The notes under the pieces are model-generated. The model was not told where the DNA came from and searched no databases. It worked only from the letters and a program-made list of their open reading frames with translations. From contig NZ_CP064686.1 in the NCBI RefSeq assembly GCF_023100905.1, forward strand, positions 4,402,001 to 4,466,000: a stretch of 64,000 bases of DNA, in the 5' to 3' direction. Positions 44,525 through 53,176 of this stretch are shown here, in pieces (the stretch's first letter is position 1; every line of letters begins with the position of its first letter). The stretch comes from Bradyrhizobium sp. 4. GTDB taxonomy: Bacteria; Pseudomonadota; Alphaproteobacteria; Rhizobiales; Xanthobacteraceae. Both the position numbers and the translations under genes were made by a program.

Positions 44525-45964
44525 ATGGCTCCTTCATCGAAAGAAGTCGACACCAAGCTTTCGCGAAGTGCGCTCGTCGCGCTTGTGGTCGGATCGATGG
44601 TTGGCTCCGGCATCTTCGCGCTGCCCGCATCTTTCGGACGTGCCACGGGCGTCCTCGGAACGTTGATCGCTTGGGTCATCGCGGGCTCCGGCATGCTGAT
44701 GCTCGCCCTTGTTTTTCAGACACTCTCCCGCCGCAAGCCGGATTTGGACGCCGGCATCTACGCTTACGCCAAGGCCGGGTTCGGAGAATACGTCGGATTT
44801 GCTTCGGCAGCCGGCTACTGGATTGGATGCTGCATCGCGGACGTGGCCTGTCTCATTCTGATCAAGGCGACGATCGGCCAATTTTTCCCGGTCTTTGGCG
44901 ACGGCACGACCCTCGTAGCCATCGCATCGGCATCCGTCCTGCTGTGGAGCGTCCATTTTCTGGTGCTGCGAGGCATCAAAGAGGCCGCTACCCTCAATGC
45001 GATTGCGACTTACGCCAAAATCATTCCCATCCTGCTTTTCATCGCCGTAGCGTTCATCGTTCTCGATCCCGACCTGATCTCGCGGAATTTCTGGGGGACC
45101 GAACAGCCGGGCGTGGCCGCGGTTTCCTCACAGGTTCGAAGCACGATGCTGCTCACCGTATTCGTCTTCGTCGGGATCGAGGGCGCCAGTGTGTACTCGC
45201 GTTACGCCCGTGATCGCTCCGACATCGGGTTCGCGACGGTCACCGGCTTCCTGTCCGTTCTCTGCCTTCTCGTACTCGTGACGCTATTGTCCTATGGGGT
45301 GCTTCCACAGCAGGAGCTCGCGGCTCTGTCGACACCGTCGATGGCCGGTGTGATGGAAGCGATGGTCGGACGGTGGGGCACGATCTTCATCAGCGTGGCG
45401 CTGCTGGTCTCGATCCTGGGCAATTACCTGTCGTGGTCGCTGCTTGCGGCCGAGGTGCTGCATTCCGCAGCCATCAACCGCACCATGCCCTCCTTCCTCG
45501 CAGTTGTGAACAAACACAAAGTTCCTGTCGGAGCACTGTGGCTCACCAATTGCGTCATCCAGGCCTTCGTTCTTGTTACATGGTTCGCAGAGTATGCGTT
45601 CACGCTCGCTTTGAAGATGACAAGCGCGATGACGCTGATCCCCTATTTTCTGGTGGCCGCCTACGGCCTCAAGCTGGCGTATCTCGGCGACTCCTACCAT
45701 TCCAGGGAACGCGCCCGCACAGTCGATGGGATCCGCTCGGCCTTTGCGACGCTCTACGCAATCGGCATGATTTACGCGGGTGGTCCAACGTTTCTTTTGC
45801 TGTCATCGATACTCTACGCGCCGGGAACGATTTTGTTCGTTCTGGCTAAGCGCGAGCGCAAGGAAACCGTCTTCAAGCCTTTAGAGGCGATCATCTTTAC
45901 TGCGCTCGCGCTCGCCGCTTGTACCGGCGTCTATGCACTGGCGACCGGAGCCATCTCGATCTGA
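44525..45964 (+). CDS. ArcD-like APC amino-acid antiporter (second copy)
   Basis: 479 aa from the ATG at 44525. It has the same layout as ArcD at 31704: VGSMVGSGIFALPASFGRAT, KPDLDAGIYAYAKAGFGEYV, GIKEAATLNAIATYAKIIPI and FVGIEGASVYSRYARDRSD. Twelve helices. With no deiminase beside it the substrate is open (arginine, lysine, glutamate/GABA or agmatine). It heads a rightward group of envelope genes. Confidence 0.9.
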   Translation: MAPSSKEVDTKLSRSALVALVVGSMVGSGIFALPASFGRATGVLGTLIAWVIAGSGMLMLALVFQTLSRRKPDLDAGIYAYAKAGFGEYVGFASAAGYWIGCCIADVACLILIKATIGQFFPVFGDGTTLVAIASASVLLWSVHFLVLRGIKEAATLNAIATYAKIIPILLFIAVAFIVLDPDLISRNFWGTEQPGVAAVSSQVRSTMLLTVFVFVGIEGASVYSRYARDRSDIGFATVTGFLSVLCLLVLVTLLSYGVLPQQELAALSTPSMAGVMEAMVGRWGTIFISVALLVSILGNYLSWSLLAAEVLHSAAINRTMPSFLAVVNKHKVPVGALWLTNCVIQAFVLVTWFAEYAFTLALKMTSAMTLIPYFLVAAYGLKLAYLGDSYHSRERARTVDGIRSAFATLYAIGMIYAGGPTFLLLSSILYAPGTILFVLAKRERKETVFKPLEAIIFTALALAACTGVYALATGAISI

Positions 45965-45988
45965 AGTCTTGGTCAAGTGGAGGCGAAC

Positions 45989-46228
45989 ATGAATGTCCGA
46001 GCCGTCTACGGCGCTTTGGCCCTGGCCGCGTCGGTTGCTACCGCGCAGCTGACCCTCGCCCGGGCAGAAACGACCGCCCCCGCCATATCCGCGCCCAAGC
46101 CTGCCGCTGCGACACTTGGGCCCGGCGCAGCGACCCCAAACACCAACACCAACTCGACAAAGCATCGCTACTGGCGGCATCGCGGCGGCTCTCATCCCCA
46201 TTATGGCAGTCGCCGTATCCGTACTTAG
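45989..46228 (+). CDS. Small secreted Thr/His-rich protein
   Basis: 79 aa from the ATG at 45989, with TGGAGG upstream. A signal peptide (MNVRAVYGALALAASVATAQ, ending ARAE) precedes a Pro/Ala/Thr/Asn-rich stretch and a basic His-rich end (STKHRYWRHRGGSHPHYGSR). It starts 25 bases after the transporter stop, probably in the same transcript. Function unknown. Confidence 0.7.
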   Translation: MNVRAVYGALALAASVATAQLTLARAETTAPAISAPKPAAATLGPGAATPNTNTNSTKHRYWRHRGGSHPHYGSRRIRT

Positions 46229-46268
46229 GCTTGGCACACCGACCGCTTCGCGACCCGCGAGTTACCCC

Positions 46269-47405
46269 ATGAGCGAGCTGAGGATTGGACCGGACCAACT
46301 ACGCGACAACGCGCCGCACGAGGCTGCAGTCGTGGCACACGGGCAGCGCAGTCTTCTCGCTACCGGCCTGGCCCTGCTCGGGACCTGCGTGGCTCTCTTC
46401 CTGACCTGGAAAACCGTCTCCAGCCTCCTCATCATTTTCGCAGGCGTCCTCTTCGCGGCTCTCCTGGATGCGGCCGCCAGGGCAACGGCTCCTGTCGTTC
46501 GACTCAATCGCATTTGGCGGCTGACCGTCGTGCTGCTGCTGCTCACGGCAGCCGTCGGACTCGCGCTGGTCTGGGGGGCAGGAAAACTTCCGGAACAAAC
46601 GCGCATTCTGCTGAAGGTCATGGACACCCAGTTAGACGTGCTGCAGCAGCATCTCTTGACCTACGGCGTCGATCTGCTCGGTCCGGAGTGGGGCCGCGAT
46701 TTTGCGCAATGGTTGGTCTCTGATCAAGGCCGCTTCTTCAGCCACGCCCAGCGCGTCCTTGGCGGAGCATCCAGCTTTCTGGCTGGCGCGCTGGTTATCC
46801 TGTTCCTCGGCATTCTCTTTGCTTTCGATCCTACCAGCCACCGCGAGAGCATCGTTCTGCTCGCGAAGCCATCGTGTCGCGCTCGGACGCGCGAAGTGAT
46901 GGATCAGATGGGTAGTGTCCTGCGACTGTGGTTCGTGGGGCAACTGATCCGCGTTGTCCTAATGACCCTGTGCGTCTGGGCAGCGCTCTATTTGATCGGC
47001 CTGCCTGGCCCTTTTGTGCTTGGCTTGCAGGCGGGCTTCTCGAACTTCGTCCCGTATCTCGGACCAATCCTTGCCGCAATTCCGATCGCGCTCGTCGCGA
47101 TGCCGCTCGGCGCATCGCTGCTGATCTGGGCCGTCGCCGTCTATACCATCATCCAGTCAATCGAGGGCTACGTAGTCGGCCCGCTGATCCAGCGCCAGGC
47201 CGTCGAAATCCCTCCCGCTTGGACATTGGTGGCAATCGTGCTGCTGGGTGCCATGTTTGGCGTGATGGGCATCGCGCTCGCCATGCCGCTAGTCGCTGTC
47301 GGCCGGGTGGCGATCATCAGGTTCTACGTCGAGGATTACCTCGGGGACGCCCCCCGGCGGATGGTCGACCAGCGCAATCTCGAGGTGACGCATGATCAAG
47401 CTTGA
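46269..47405 (+). CDS. AI-2E family transporter
   Basis: 378 aa; the frame is open further upstream, but MSELRIGPDQL is the likely start. Eight hydrophobic helices with the family hallmark near the end: QAGFSNFVPYLGPILAAIPI, VAVYTIIQSIEGYVVGPLIQ and LLGAMFGVMGIALAMPLVAV. Members (YdiK/TqsA/PerM) export small molecules or exchange Na+/H+. It overlaps the next gene by 14 bases. Confidence 0.92.
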   Translation: MSELRIGPDQLRDNAPHEAAVVAHGQRSLLATGLALLGTCVALFLTWKTVSSLLIIFAGVLFAALLDAAARATAPVVRLNRIWRLTVVLLLLTAAVGLALVWGAGKLPEQTRILLKVMDTQLDVLQQHLLTYGVDLLGPEWGRDFAQWLVSDQGRFFSHAQRVLGGASSFLAGALVILFLGILFAFDPTSHRESIVLLAKPSCRARTREVMDQMGSVLRLWFVGQLIRVVLMTLCVWAALYLIGLPGPFVLGLQAGFSNFVPYLGPILAAIPIALVAMPLGASLLIWAVAVYTIIQSIEGYVVGPLIQRQAVEIPPAWTLVAIVLLGAMFGVMGIALAMPLVAVGRVAIIRFYVEDYLGDAPRRMVDQRNLEVTHDQA

Positions 47406-47994
47406 GGCTGAACGTATCGCCGGAACGATCACGCCGTCAACACCGTCGGGGATGACGCGCTTTTTATGGCAGCAGCTTCCTTACGTCGTCGCACTAGTTC
47501 TGGCTGTTGCGGGTGTCGCCTACACCAATGCGTCGCACCAGCCCCTGGTCGGCTATTGGGAGTTCCTCGCGCTTGCGATCGGCGTGGTGTGTGTCATCGA
47601 CAAATGGCCCGACCTCGGTGGCAGGGAGGAGCGCTGGCGGCTAATCTGGACTCAGGCCCTGCACTGGGTCGCCGTTCTCGTCGCGATGAACATCATGCTA
47701 GTGTCCGGTGTTCAGCAGTTGCTGCCAACGCCCGCGACAAGCCTCGTTCTCCTCACATTGCTTGCCCTCGGGACATTCCTCGCGGGCGTCAGTCTGATGT
47801 CGATGCAAATAGCCTTTCTCGGCGTCGCCATGGGCATCGCGGTCCCAGCAATCTCCTGGCTTCAGCAATCCGTGATCTTCTTCCTGCTGGGCGCCGTTTT
47901 GCTAATCGGCCTCGGCATCACCTTTTGGCTTCGCCGCCAGGATCAAGACACAAGCGGGTCCCCCATCAACACGAACACGGCAACGGAGGGTTGA
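47392..47994 (+). CDS. Conserved six-helix membrane protein
   Basis: 200 aa starting inside the end of the AI-2E gene. About six transmembrane helices are visible, for example LPYVVALVLAVAGVAYT, YWEFLALAIGVVCVIDKWPD and FFLLGAVLLIGLGITFWL. The loop DKWPDLGGREERWRLIWTQA looks conserved. No catalytic motif. Position suggests co-function with the AI-2E protein. Confidence 0.78.
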   Translation: MIKLEAERIAGTITPSTPSGMTRFLWQQLPYVVALVLAVAGVAYTNASHQPLVGYWEFLALAIGVVCVIDKWPDLGGREERWRLIWTQALHWVAVLVAMNIMLVSGVQQLLPTPATSLVLLTLLALGTFLAGVSLMSMQIAFLGVAMGIAVPAISWLQQSVIFFLLGAVLLIGLGITFWLRRQDQDTSGSPINTNTATEG

Positions 47995-48480
47995 ATGCGA
48001 ATTAGCTCGCTTGCCGCGGCCATCTGCGGATCCGCTGTCATGTACGTGCTTGCCACGCCCGCCGTAGCTGAGCCGTTCAGGGTGGGCAGACTCATCTGCG
48101 TCAGTTCACCGCGTGTGGGGCTCGTCCTGGGCTCGACGCAGGAGCTTCGTTGCGTGTTCACCGCGACGCGGCCACGCCAGCAGTTCATCTATGAGGGCCG
48201 GATTAGGCGCGTCGGTCTCGACGTGGGCGTTACCAGCGCAGGATCTCTGTCCTGGACCGTCCTAGCACGAAATTCGCGGGTCGGACCGGGCACCTTGCGG
48301 GGAAATTATGTCGGCGCGAGCGGCAACGTCGCGATGGGTCCCGGCCTCGGAGCAAATGTGCTCATCGGAGGCTCTCGCCGCTCAATCATGCTGCAGCCCC
48401 TGTCCATCGAGCGGTCGATCGGACTTAACCTTGCGGCGGGGATCACAAATCTGACACTCGGCCCGCGCGGGCGCCGATAG
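47995..48480 (+). CDS. DUF992 secreted protein
   Basis: 161 aa whose ATG overlaps the preceding stop region by no gap. A signal peptide (about 1-25, ending AVAE) is followed by the DUF992 fold: VGRLICVSSPRVGLVLGSTQ, LRCVFTA (two Cys), GLDVGVTSAGSLSWTVLA, NYVGASGNVAMGPGLGANVL and LQPLSIERSIGLNLAAGITN. A periplasmic beta-rich protein of unknown function, very common in Rhizobiales. Confidence 0.92.
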   Translation: MRISSLAAAICGSAVMYVLATPAVAEPFRVGRLICVSSPRVGLVLGSTQELRCVFTATRPRQQFIYEGRIRRVGLDVGVTSAGSLSWTVLARNSRVGPGTLRGNYVGASGNVAMGPGLGANVLIGGSRRSIMLQPLSIERSIGLNLAAGITNLTLGPRGRR

Positions 48481-48505
48481 ATCGCAGCCGACGAAGGAGA
48501 CCTCC

Positions 48506-49030
48506 ATGGCTATATCATGCAAATTCGAGCGGAGTTTGGTGAGCCACGAAGAGTACGGTGCGATCCGGGCTTCCCATCATCCGGATATCTACGCTCTCGA
48601 TCCGCCAGGTCTGGAGAAGCTCCGTATCCGCCTGCGGCAGATGCGCGACAAGGAGCAGACTCTGGTGAGACAGAAGCAACGTGAACGGAGAGGCAAGGCC
48701 GAACCACGCGGCTCAAGCTTTCCGGCAACCACCGAACTCCCACTGCAGCGGATGCAGGTCTTCGCGGGCGCGCTCAAACGCCTGAACAAGGAGATAAGTC
48801 GCGTCCGGAAACTGGAAGCGCGTTCGGCGAATATTGATGCCGCTCGTCGCGCTCTCGCGATGCGGCGCAACGCCAACTTCACATCTTACCCGGCGGCAGG
48901 CGACGCGGCGAATCATGGGATGAATCTTCAGCCCAGCCGACGCCGCATGACTAGGATGTCCGGAAAGCGAATTGGCAGTATCTCACAGGCAACGAAAGCC
49001 TCTCAGGCTCGGCGCGATTCAAGACATTGA
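48506..49030 (+). CDS. Basic coiled hypothetical protein
   Basis: A 174-aa strongly basic protein with AAGGAGA before the ATG. The N-terminus (SLVSHEEYGAIRASHHPDIY) and an amphipathic helical region (LEKLRIRLRQMRDKEQTLVR, FAGALKRLNKEISRVRKLEA) suggest a coiled coil that may bind nucleic acid. It is seen repeatedly in Bradyrhizobium as a hypothetical protein. Its 3' end overlaps the convergent 49-aa gene by 12 bases. Confidence 0.75.
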   Translation: MAISCKFERSLVSHEEYGAIRASHHPDIYALDPPGLEKLRIRLRQMRDKEQTLVRQKQRERRGKAEPRGSSFPATTELPLQRMQVFAGALKRLNKEISRVRKLEARSANIDAARRALAMRRNANFTSYPAAGDAANHGMNLQPSRRRMTRMSGKRIGSISQATKASQARRDSRH

Positions 49031-49168
49031 TCTCTGCGAGCGCCCGTCAGCGGCAAGGCGCTCCGCGCCGCCGATGCAGTGAGCACAATAGGTTTTGGCG
49101 TTCGCAGAGCCGACGCTACACAAAACGAAGGTGAAGGCCAGAACGGGCGCCATTTTCGAAATGATCAT
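49019..49168 (-). CDS. Small secreted CxxC protein
   Basis: 49 aa from the ATG at 49168, with GGAGG upstream. A signal peptide (MIISKMAPVLAFTFVLCSVG, ending ANA) is followed by a short mature part with TYCAHCIGG. The CxxC pair may bind metal or be redox active. Its tail overlaps the convergent gene 48506-49030. Confidence 0.62.
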   Translation of the reverse strand: MIISKMAPVLAFTFVLCSVGSANAKTYCAHCIGGAERLAADGRSQRSMS

Positions 49169-49231
49169 GATTATCCTCCCTGTTGTTCGAGCGGCTCGAC
49201 GGGCCGAAAGCATAATGCGGAGCCGCTTCAC

Positions 49232-49504
49232 CTAGCGGCAGTATCGACTCGACACGCGATGCGACCTTCCACTATGCGAGCGATACCAGCAGCTGCCGTT
49301 TCGCCAATAATAGCGATGCCAATGTTGATGTCGCCGGTGGGCACCGGCTATCGCTCCGGCCGTAGCTCCTATGGCAGCGCCGCGACGACCGCCGACGGCA
49401 CCGCCAATAACGGCACCCCGAATTGCGCTCTGGCCAAAGGATTCACTCGAAGGGAGCATTCCTGCAAGTGAAAGGAGAATCACCAATAGCGAAAGCTTCC
49501 GCAT
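49232..49504 (-). CDS. Small secreted glycine-zipper His/Arg-rich protein
   Basis: 90 aa from the ATG at 49504. The signal peptide MRKLSLLVILLSLAGMLPSS is followed by SAIRGAVIGGAVGGRRGAAI and GATAGAIAGAHRRHQHWHRY (Gly-zipper then basic aromatic) and a Cys-containing end. The design is the same as in the protein at 19961-20200. Envelope-located, function unknown. Confidence 0.75.
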   Translation of the reverse strand: MRKLSLLVILLSLAGMLPSSESFGQSAIRGAVIGGAVGGRRGAAIGATAGAIAGAHRRHQHWHRYYWRNGSCWYRSHSGRSHRVSSRYCR

Positions 49505-49924
49505 CTCGCAGGCCCTTTCATTTATCAAGCGCCGGTGCAAGTGTGCGCTTTATTTGCTGATCGCAGCGCATGGCATATCACCGAGCGGTCAACGGATAAA
49601 TCCGCACATTGCCATTCAAATCTGAGGGTTTTTGTGGATTACCTTCGTGGTCATTCATGCAACGGGCTCTCTCTACTCAGAGCCGAGCGACGCAGCGCTT
49701 GCTCGCAGAGTCGCCCATCTGACCTCCGCCTCGAGCGCTCCCTTCCCACACGATCTGTTCCGGCGCGAACCACCTGGACCCGCATCTGCGGCGCCAGGGA
49801 AGCACTTCTAGCAGGCTTCGGGACACCGCGCATATTCCTCCTGACACATTCAGGGTTTCATCGGATGTCAGCATTGCGCGGCCGCGACTAGCGTTCCGTG
49901 GCGCTAACTGGATTAGTCGCCGGA
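49505..49924. promoter_or_regulatory. Divergent gap upstream of the HdeD gene
   Basis: About 420 bases between the leftward Gly-zipper gene and HdeD. Promoters for both should be here. Open frames are short and unconvincing, and no known operator was recognised. Confidence 0.35.
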
Positions 49925-50497
49925 ATGCGGGAGGATGGCGTGGCCACATACGACAGCAGCCCCCACGTTAGAACCTTTGGTCCTCGCTCCCGGTGGACAT
50001 GCGCGCTCCTTGGTGTCGTGATGATCGCGGCCGGCGTCTTGGCGCTGGGCGACATCGTGTTCGCGACGATCATCAGCGTCAAGCTGATCGGGCTTGCCGC
50101 AATTCTTGTCGGCGCGTTCGAGATCATCCACGCGTTTTGGACAAAGGGATGGGGCGGATTCCTTTGGCAGATCCTGCTCGGCATACTTTATCTTGCGTTC
50201 GGGTTGCTGCTGCTTATGCAGCCGGCGGCCGGTGCCCTCATCCTGACCTCGCTGCTTGGGGCGGTTCTGCTGGCATCGGGGATCATCCGGTGCGTGCTCA
50301 GCTTTGCACATTGGCAACAGGGTGGCTGGCTGATGCTGGTTTCCGGCGTCATCGGGCTGGTCGCCGGCTTCCTAATCGTGTTCGGCTTCCCGGCCATCAG
50401 CGTCTGGGCGCTCGGATTCCTGCTGGGAGTCGATTTGATTTCGCACGGAGTGGCTTGGCTGCTCTACGCCCTTCAGACAGCGCGGCGAACCGCCTGA
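49925..50497 (+). CDS. HdeD-family acid-resistance membrane protein
   Basis: 190 aa with six helices in two DUF308 repeats: LLGVVMIAAGVLALGDIVFA, LVGAFEIIHAFWTKGWGGFL, LLGILYLAFGLLLLMQPAAG and GIIRCVLSFAHWQQGGWLML. In E. coli HdeD protects against acid at high cell density. The start used is the ATG at 49925; a GTG lies at 49898. It leads a short group with two further small genes. Confidence 0.92.
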   Translation: MREDGVATYDSSPHVRTFGPRSRWTCALLGVVMIAAGVLALGDIVFATIISVKLIGLAAILVGAFEIIHAFWTKGWGGFLWQILLGILYLAFGLLLLMQPAAGALILTSLLGAVLLASGIIRCVLSFAHWQQGGWLMLVSGVIGLVAGFLIVFGFPAISVWALGFLLGVDLISHGVAWLLYALQTARRTA

Positions 50498-50512
50498 CAA
50501 AGGAGACGAAAG

Positions 50513-50788
50513 ATGATGGACACACCGAGCCGTCGGGCTTTTCTTGGCTTTGCTAAAAATACCGTTGCTGCCGTGGCGATCGGTGCCGTCGGGGTTCGTT
50601 TCATTGAGGCCGCGGAAGCGATGCCGATCGCTCACGATCTCGGCCGGCCCAGCGCGCCACCAGACCTCCCGACGCAAACACAATGGGGACCACCGTCTCG
50701 TCGTCGGGGATGGGGCCGGCCGCGCCGGCGCCGCTGGGTTTGCTGGTGGCATCGCGGTCGTCGCCGCTGCGGATGGCGATGGCACTAG
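50513..50788 (+). CDS. Small Tat-exported Arg/Trp-rich protein
   Basis: 91 aa, 15 bases after the HdeD stop, with AAGGAGA upstream. A twin-arginine signal (SRRAFLGFAKNTVAAVAIGA, ending AEA) precedes a Pro-rich linker and a basic Trp-rich C-terminus (RRRGWGRPRRRRWVCWWHRG). It resembles a twin-arginine small protein repeated in Bradyrhizobium. The single Cys and Trp/Arg clusters might bind a cofactor or membrane. Confidence 0.78.
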   Translation: MMDTPSRRAFLGFAKNTVAAVAIGAVGVRFIEAAEAMPIAHDLGRPSAPPDLPTQTQWGPPSRRRGWGRPRRRRWVCWWHRGRRRCGWRWH

Positions 50789-50867
50789 GATCGCAACGCG
50801 CGCAATCCGCCGACAGCAGATTTGTCACGAAGCCCGCGCCAGTCCTAATCAGACGAAGGAGGCAGCT

Positions 50868-51110
50868 TTGCGCATCACGAGTCGATGGGTCGTTGGGACC
50901 ATTCTGGCAGCTCTTCTCGTCGCGGCAATCTGGTACTGCGTGGCCGTATGGCAGGCAACGCCATCCATGCCGCTTTACCGCAACGTCATCCTGGGAGGCG
51001 CTGCAATCCTGATGCTGGTGACCGGCTACGGCCTGATCGCGCTCATGTTCTACAGCCGCCGCAAGGGCTACGACGAACCCGCACACAGCAATCGCATGCG
51101 GCGGGAGTAG
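50868..51110 (+). CDS. Small two-helix membrane protein
   Basis: 80 aa from a TTG start with AAGGAGG six bases upstream. Two transmembrane helices: WVVGTILAALLVAAIWYCVA and VILGGAAILMLVTGYGLIAL. The end is basic (YSRRKGYDEPAHSNRMRRE). It probably belongs to the HdeD transcript. Function unknown. Confidence 0.7.
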   Translation: MRITSRWVVGTILAALLVAAIWYCVAVWQATPSMPLYRNVILGGAAILMLVTGYGLIALMFYSRRKGYDEPAHSNRMRRE

Positions 51111-51207
51111 CGAGGAACCGGGGAAGCACTGACCCGGCCCCACGTCCGGTGCAAGGAGCGGATGATGATCCTTGCTGGCGTCTCGATCAGGCTCCTGGGG
51201 CAACTCT

Positions 51208-51615
51208 CCTGATGGTCGTCGCCGGCGGAGCGGCCCAAGCCGAGTCGACTCCGGCCACGCCACCCGAGGTCGGCATCGTGGAGGCGGTCAAGCGGCCGAT
51301 CACCGAGAGCAGTGAATTTCTCGGGCGGATCGAGGCGATCAATCGGGTCAACCTTGTTGCCCGCGTCATGCATTACTAGAACGGCGCCTGATCGAGGAAG
51401 GCGCCGAAATCAGCAAAGGCGATGAGCTCTATCGGCTTGAGCGTGGTCCCTTCGAAGCGGATCTCGCGTCGAAACAGGCATAGGTGGCCCAGCTTGAGGC
51501 CACACTCGAGCAGGCGGCCATCCACGGCGCACATTTGCGTTTCCGCGCGGTGATGATGACCTCGGTTGCCTTCATCCTAGGCCACGTGCCGCTTGTAATC
51601 GCGACTGGCGGATAG
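51208..51615 (+). pseudogene. Scarred RND pump remnant: adaptor fused to permease tail
   Basis: The first frame reads VGIVEAVKRPITESSEFLGR then IEAINRVNLVARV, like the adaptor at 17297. After a stop and frameshift comes RLIEEGAEISKGDELYRLER then FEADLASKQA, a TAG (51481-51483), and VAQLEATLEQ. The same frame then jumps to FRAVMMTSVAFILGHVPLVI, the C-terminal signature of an RND permease. Thus about 850 permease residues and most of the adaptor are deleted. Confidence 0.82.
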
Positions 51616-51705
51616 CTCGCTCCCAGCCGCTGTCCGTTGAGCGATCAATAAGGCTGAATTCGAGGCCAGAGTGACCGTTAGGCCCACAAAGCAGGAGGTA
51701 ACGAC

Positions 51706-53070
51706 ATGCTCTCCGAAGTCGTTGTGCGGATGCAAAAAGCCGCGTGTGCGGCGACCATTCTTTGGTCATGCGCCGCTCTCAGTCCTGGGCTGGCGCAGGA
51801 GCGCTCTGCCCTGACAGTTTTCGAGAATGTGCGCATTTTCGATGGGAAGAGTCAGGCGCTCTCCGCTCCGTCGAATGTCCTCATCCGGGGCAACACCATC
51901 GAGCGTATTGCGATCGCTTCCAATCCGGTCGATCGATCCCCGGACACCCGCACTATAGCAAGCGGTGGACGCGTGCTGATGCCCGGGCTCAGCGACATGC
52001 ATTGGCATGCGACGATGGTTCGTCCGACCCCTGCTCAAATGCTTTCGAGCGACTTGGGCTACACGATGCTGCTCGCGGGCGCGGAAGCCACTGCTACGCT
52101 GATGCGCGGGTTCACCACCGTCAGGGACATGGGCGGCCCTGCCTTCGCGCTGAAGCGCGCCATCGATGAGGGAATCGTGGTAGGCCCTCGCATCTATCCG
52201 TCGGGTGCCGTCATCACAGTCACGGGAGGGCATGGCGACTTCCGTGAGCTCTGGGAGCTGCCGCAAAGTCTTGGCGGAACGAGCCGCGTCGAGCAGCTCG
52301 GTGGAAGCATGATCGCCGACAGCCCCGACGAGGTTCGCAAGCGAACGCGCGAACAGCTCATGCAGGGCGCATCGCAAATCAAGCTGACCGCAGGCGGCGG
52401 CGTCGCTTCGCCTTTCAGCCCACTGGATGTGACCACCTTCAGTGAGGCTGAATTGCGGGCGGCGGTCGAAGCAGCTACCGATTGGGGAACCTATGTGGCG
52501 ACCCACGCCTATACGCCAAACGCCATCCGACGCTCTGTTGCTGCAGGCGTCAAGGTGATTGAGCATGGTCATTTGATGGATGAGCCGACCGCACGTCTCC
52601 TCGCGGAGGAGAATATCTGGCTGAGCACACAGCCATTCGTAGACCTCGGCGGCGCAGCCATGCTTCCTCCCGTGCAACAAGCGCAGATGCGCCAAGTGGT
52701 TGCTGGCACCGACACCACGTACGGGTTTGTCAAAAAATACAAGATCAAGACGGCCTTCGGGACTGATATTCTCTTCTCCAAGGCGTTGGCTGAGCATCAG
52801 GGTCAGGGCATCGTGGATCTCACACGTTGGTTCACCCCGGCGGAAGCATTGGCAATGGCGACTTCAGCAAACGGAGAGTTGCTTGCCCTCTCCGGTGCGC
52901 GCAATCCATATCCCGGCAAGCTCGGAGTGGTCGAAGAAGGCGCGTTGGCGGATCTCCTGCTCGTCGACGGCAATCCCTTGGAGGACATTCGCCTCATCGC
53001 CGACCCGGAGAACAAATTCGTCGTGATCATGAAGGACGGCATCATCTACAAGGACATTCGTCCGAAATGA
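51706..53070 (+). CDS. Secreted amidohydrolase (prolidase/imidazolonepropionase-like)
   Basis: 454 aa with an N-terminal signal (about 10-30, LSPGLAQ). A metal-dependent TIM-barrel amidohydrolase: HxH in SDMHWH (H99, H101), the lysine in QIKLTAGGG, His in ATHAYTPNAI and EHGHLMDEPT, and the catalytic Asp in FGTDILFS. The C-terminal strand (EGALADLLLVDGNPLEDIRL) closes the small beta-domain. The family includes Xaa-Pro dipeptidases and carbamate hydrolases. The substrate is unknown. AGGAGG precedes the ATG. Confidence 0.92.
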   Translation: MLSEVVVRMQKAACAATILWSCAALSPGLAQERSALTVFENVRIFDGKSQALSAPSNVLIRGNTIERIAIASNPVDRSPDTRTIASGGRVLMPGLSDMHWHATMVRPTPAQMLSSDLGYTMLLAGAEATATLMRGFTTVRDMGGPAFALKRAIDEGIVVGPRIYPSGAVITVTGGHGDFRELWELPQSLGGTSRVEQLGGSMIADSPDEVRKRTREQLMQGASQIKLTAGGGVASPFSPLDVTTFSEAELRAAVEAATDWGTYVATHAYTPNAIRRSVAAGVKVIEHGHLMDEPTARLLAEENIWLSTQPFVDLGGAAMLPPVQQAQMRQVVAGTDTTYGFVKKYKIKTAFGTDILFSKALAEHQGQGIVDLTRWFTPAEALAMATSANGELLALSGARNPYPGKLGVVEEGALADLLLVDGNPLEDIRLIADPENKFVVIMKDGIIYKDIRPK

Positions 53071-53176
53071 TCCCTGGGCGGGATGCTTCGTACGCCCACG
53101 ATGAAGGCCGCCTTGTTCTGAGAGGCGGATTGAGCACTCATAAGCACGTGTTTAAGAGCGAGCTTAAGAGCGATTG

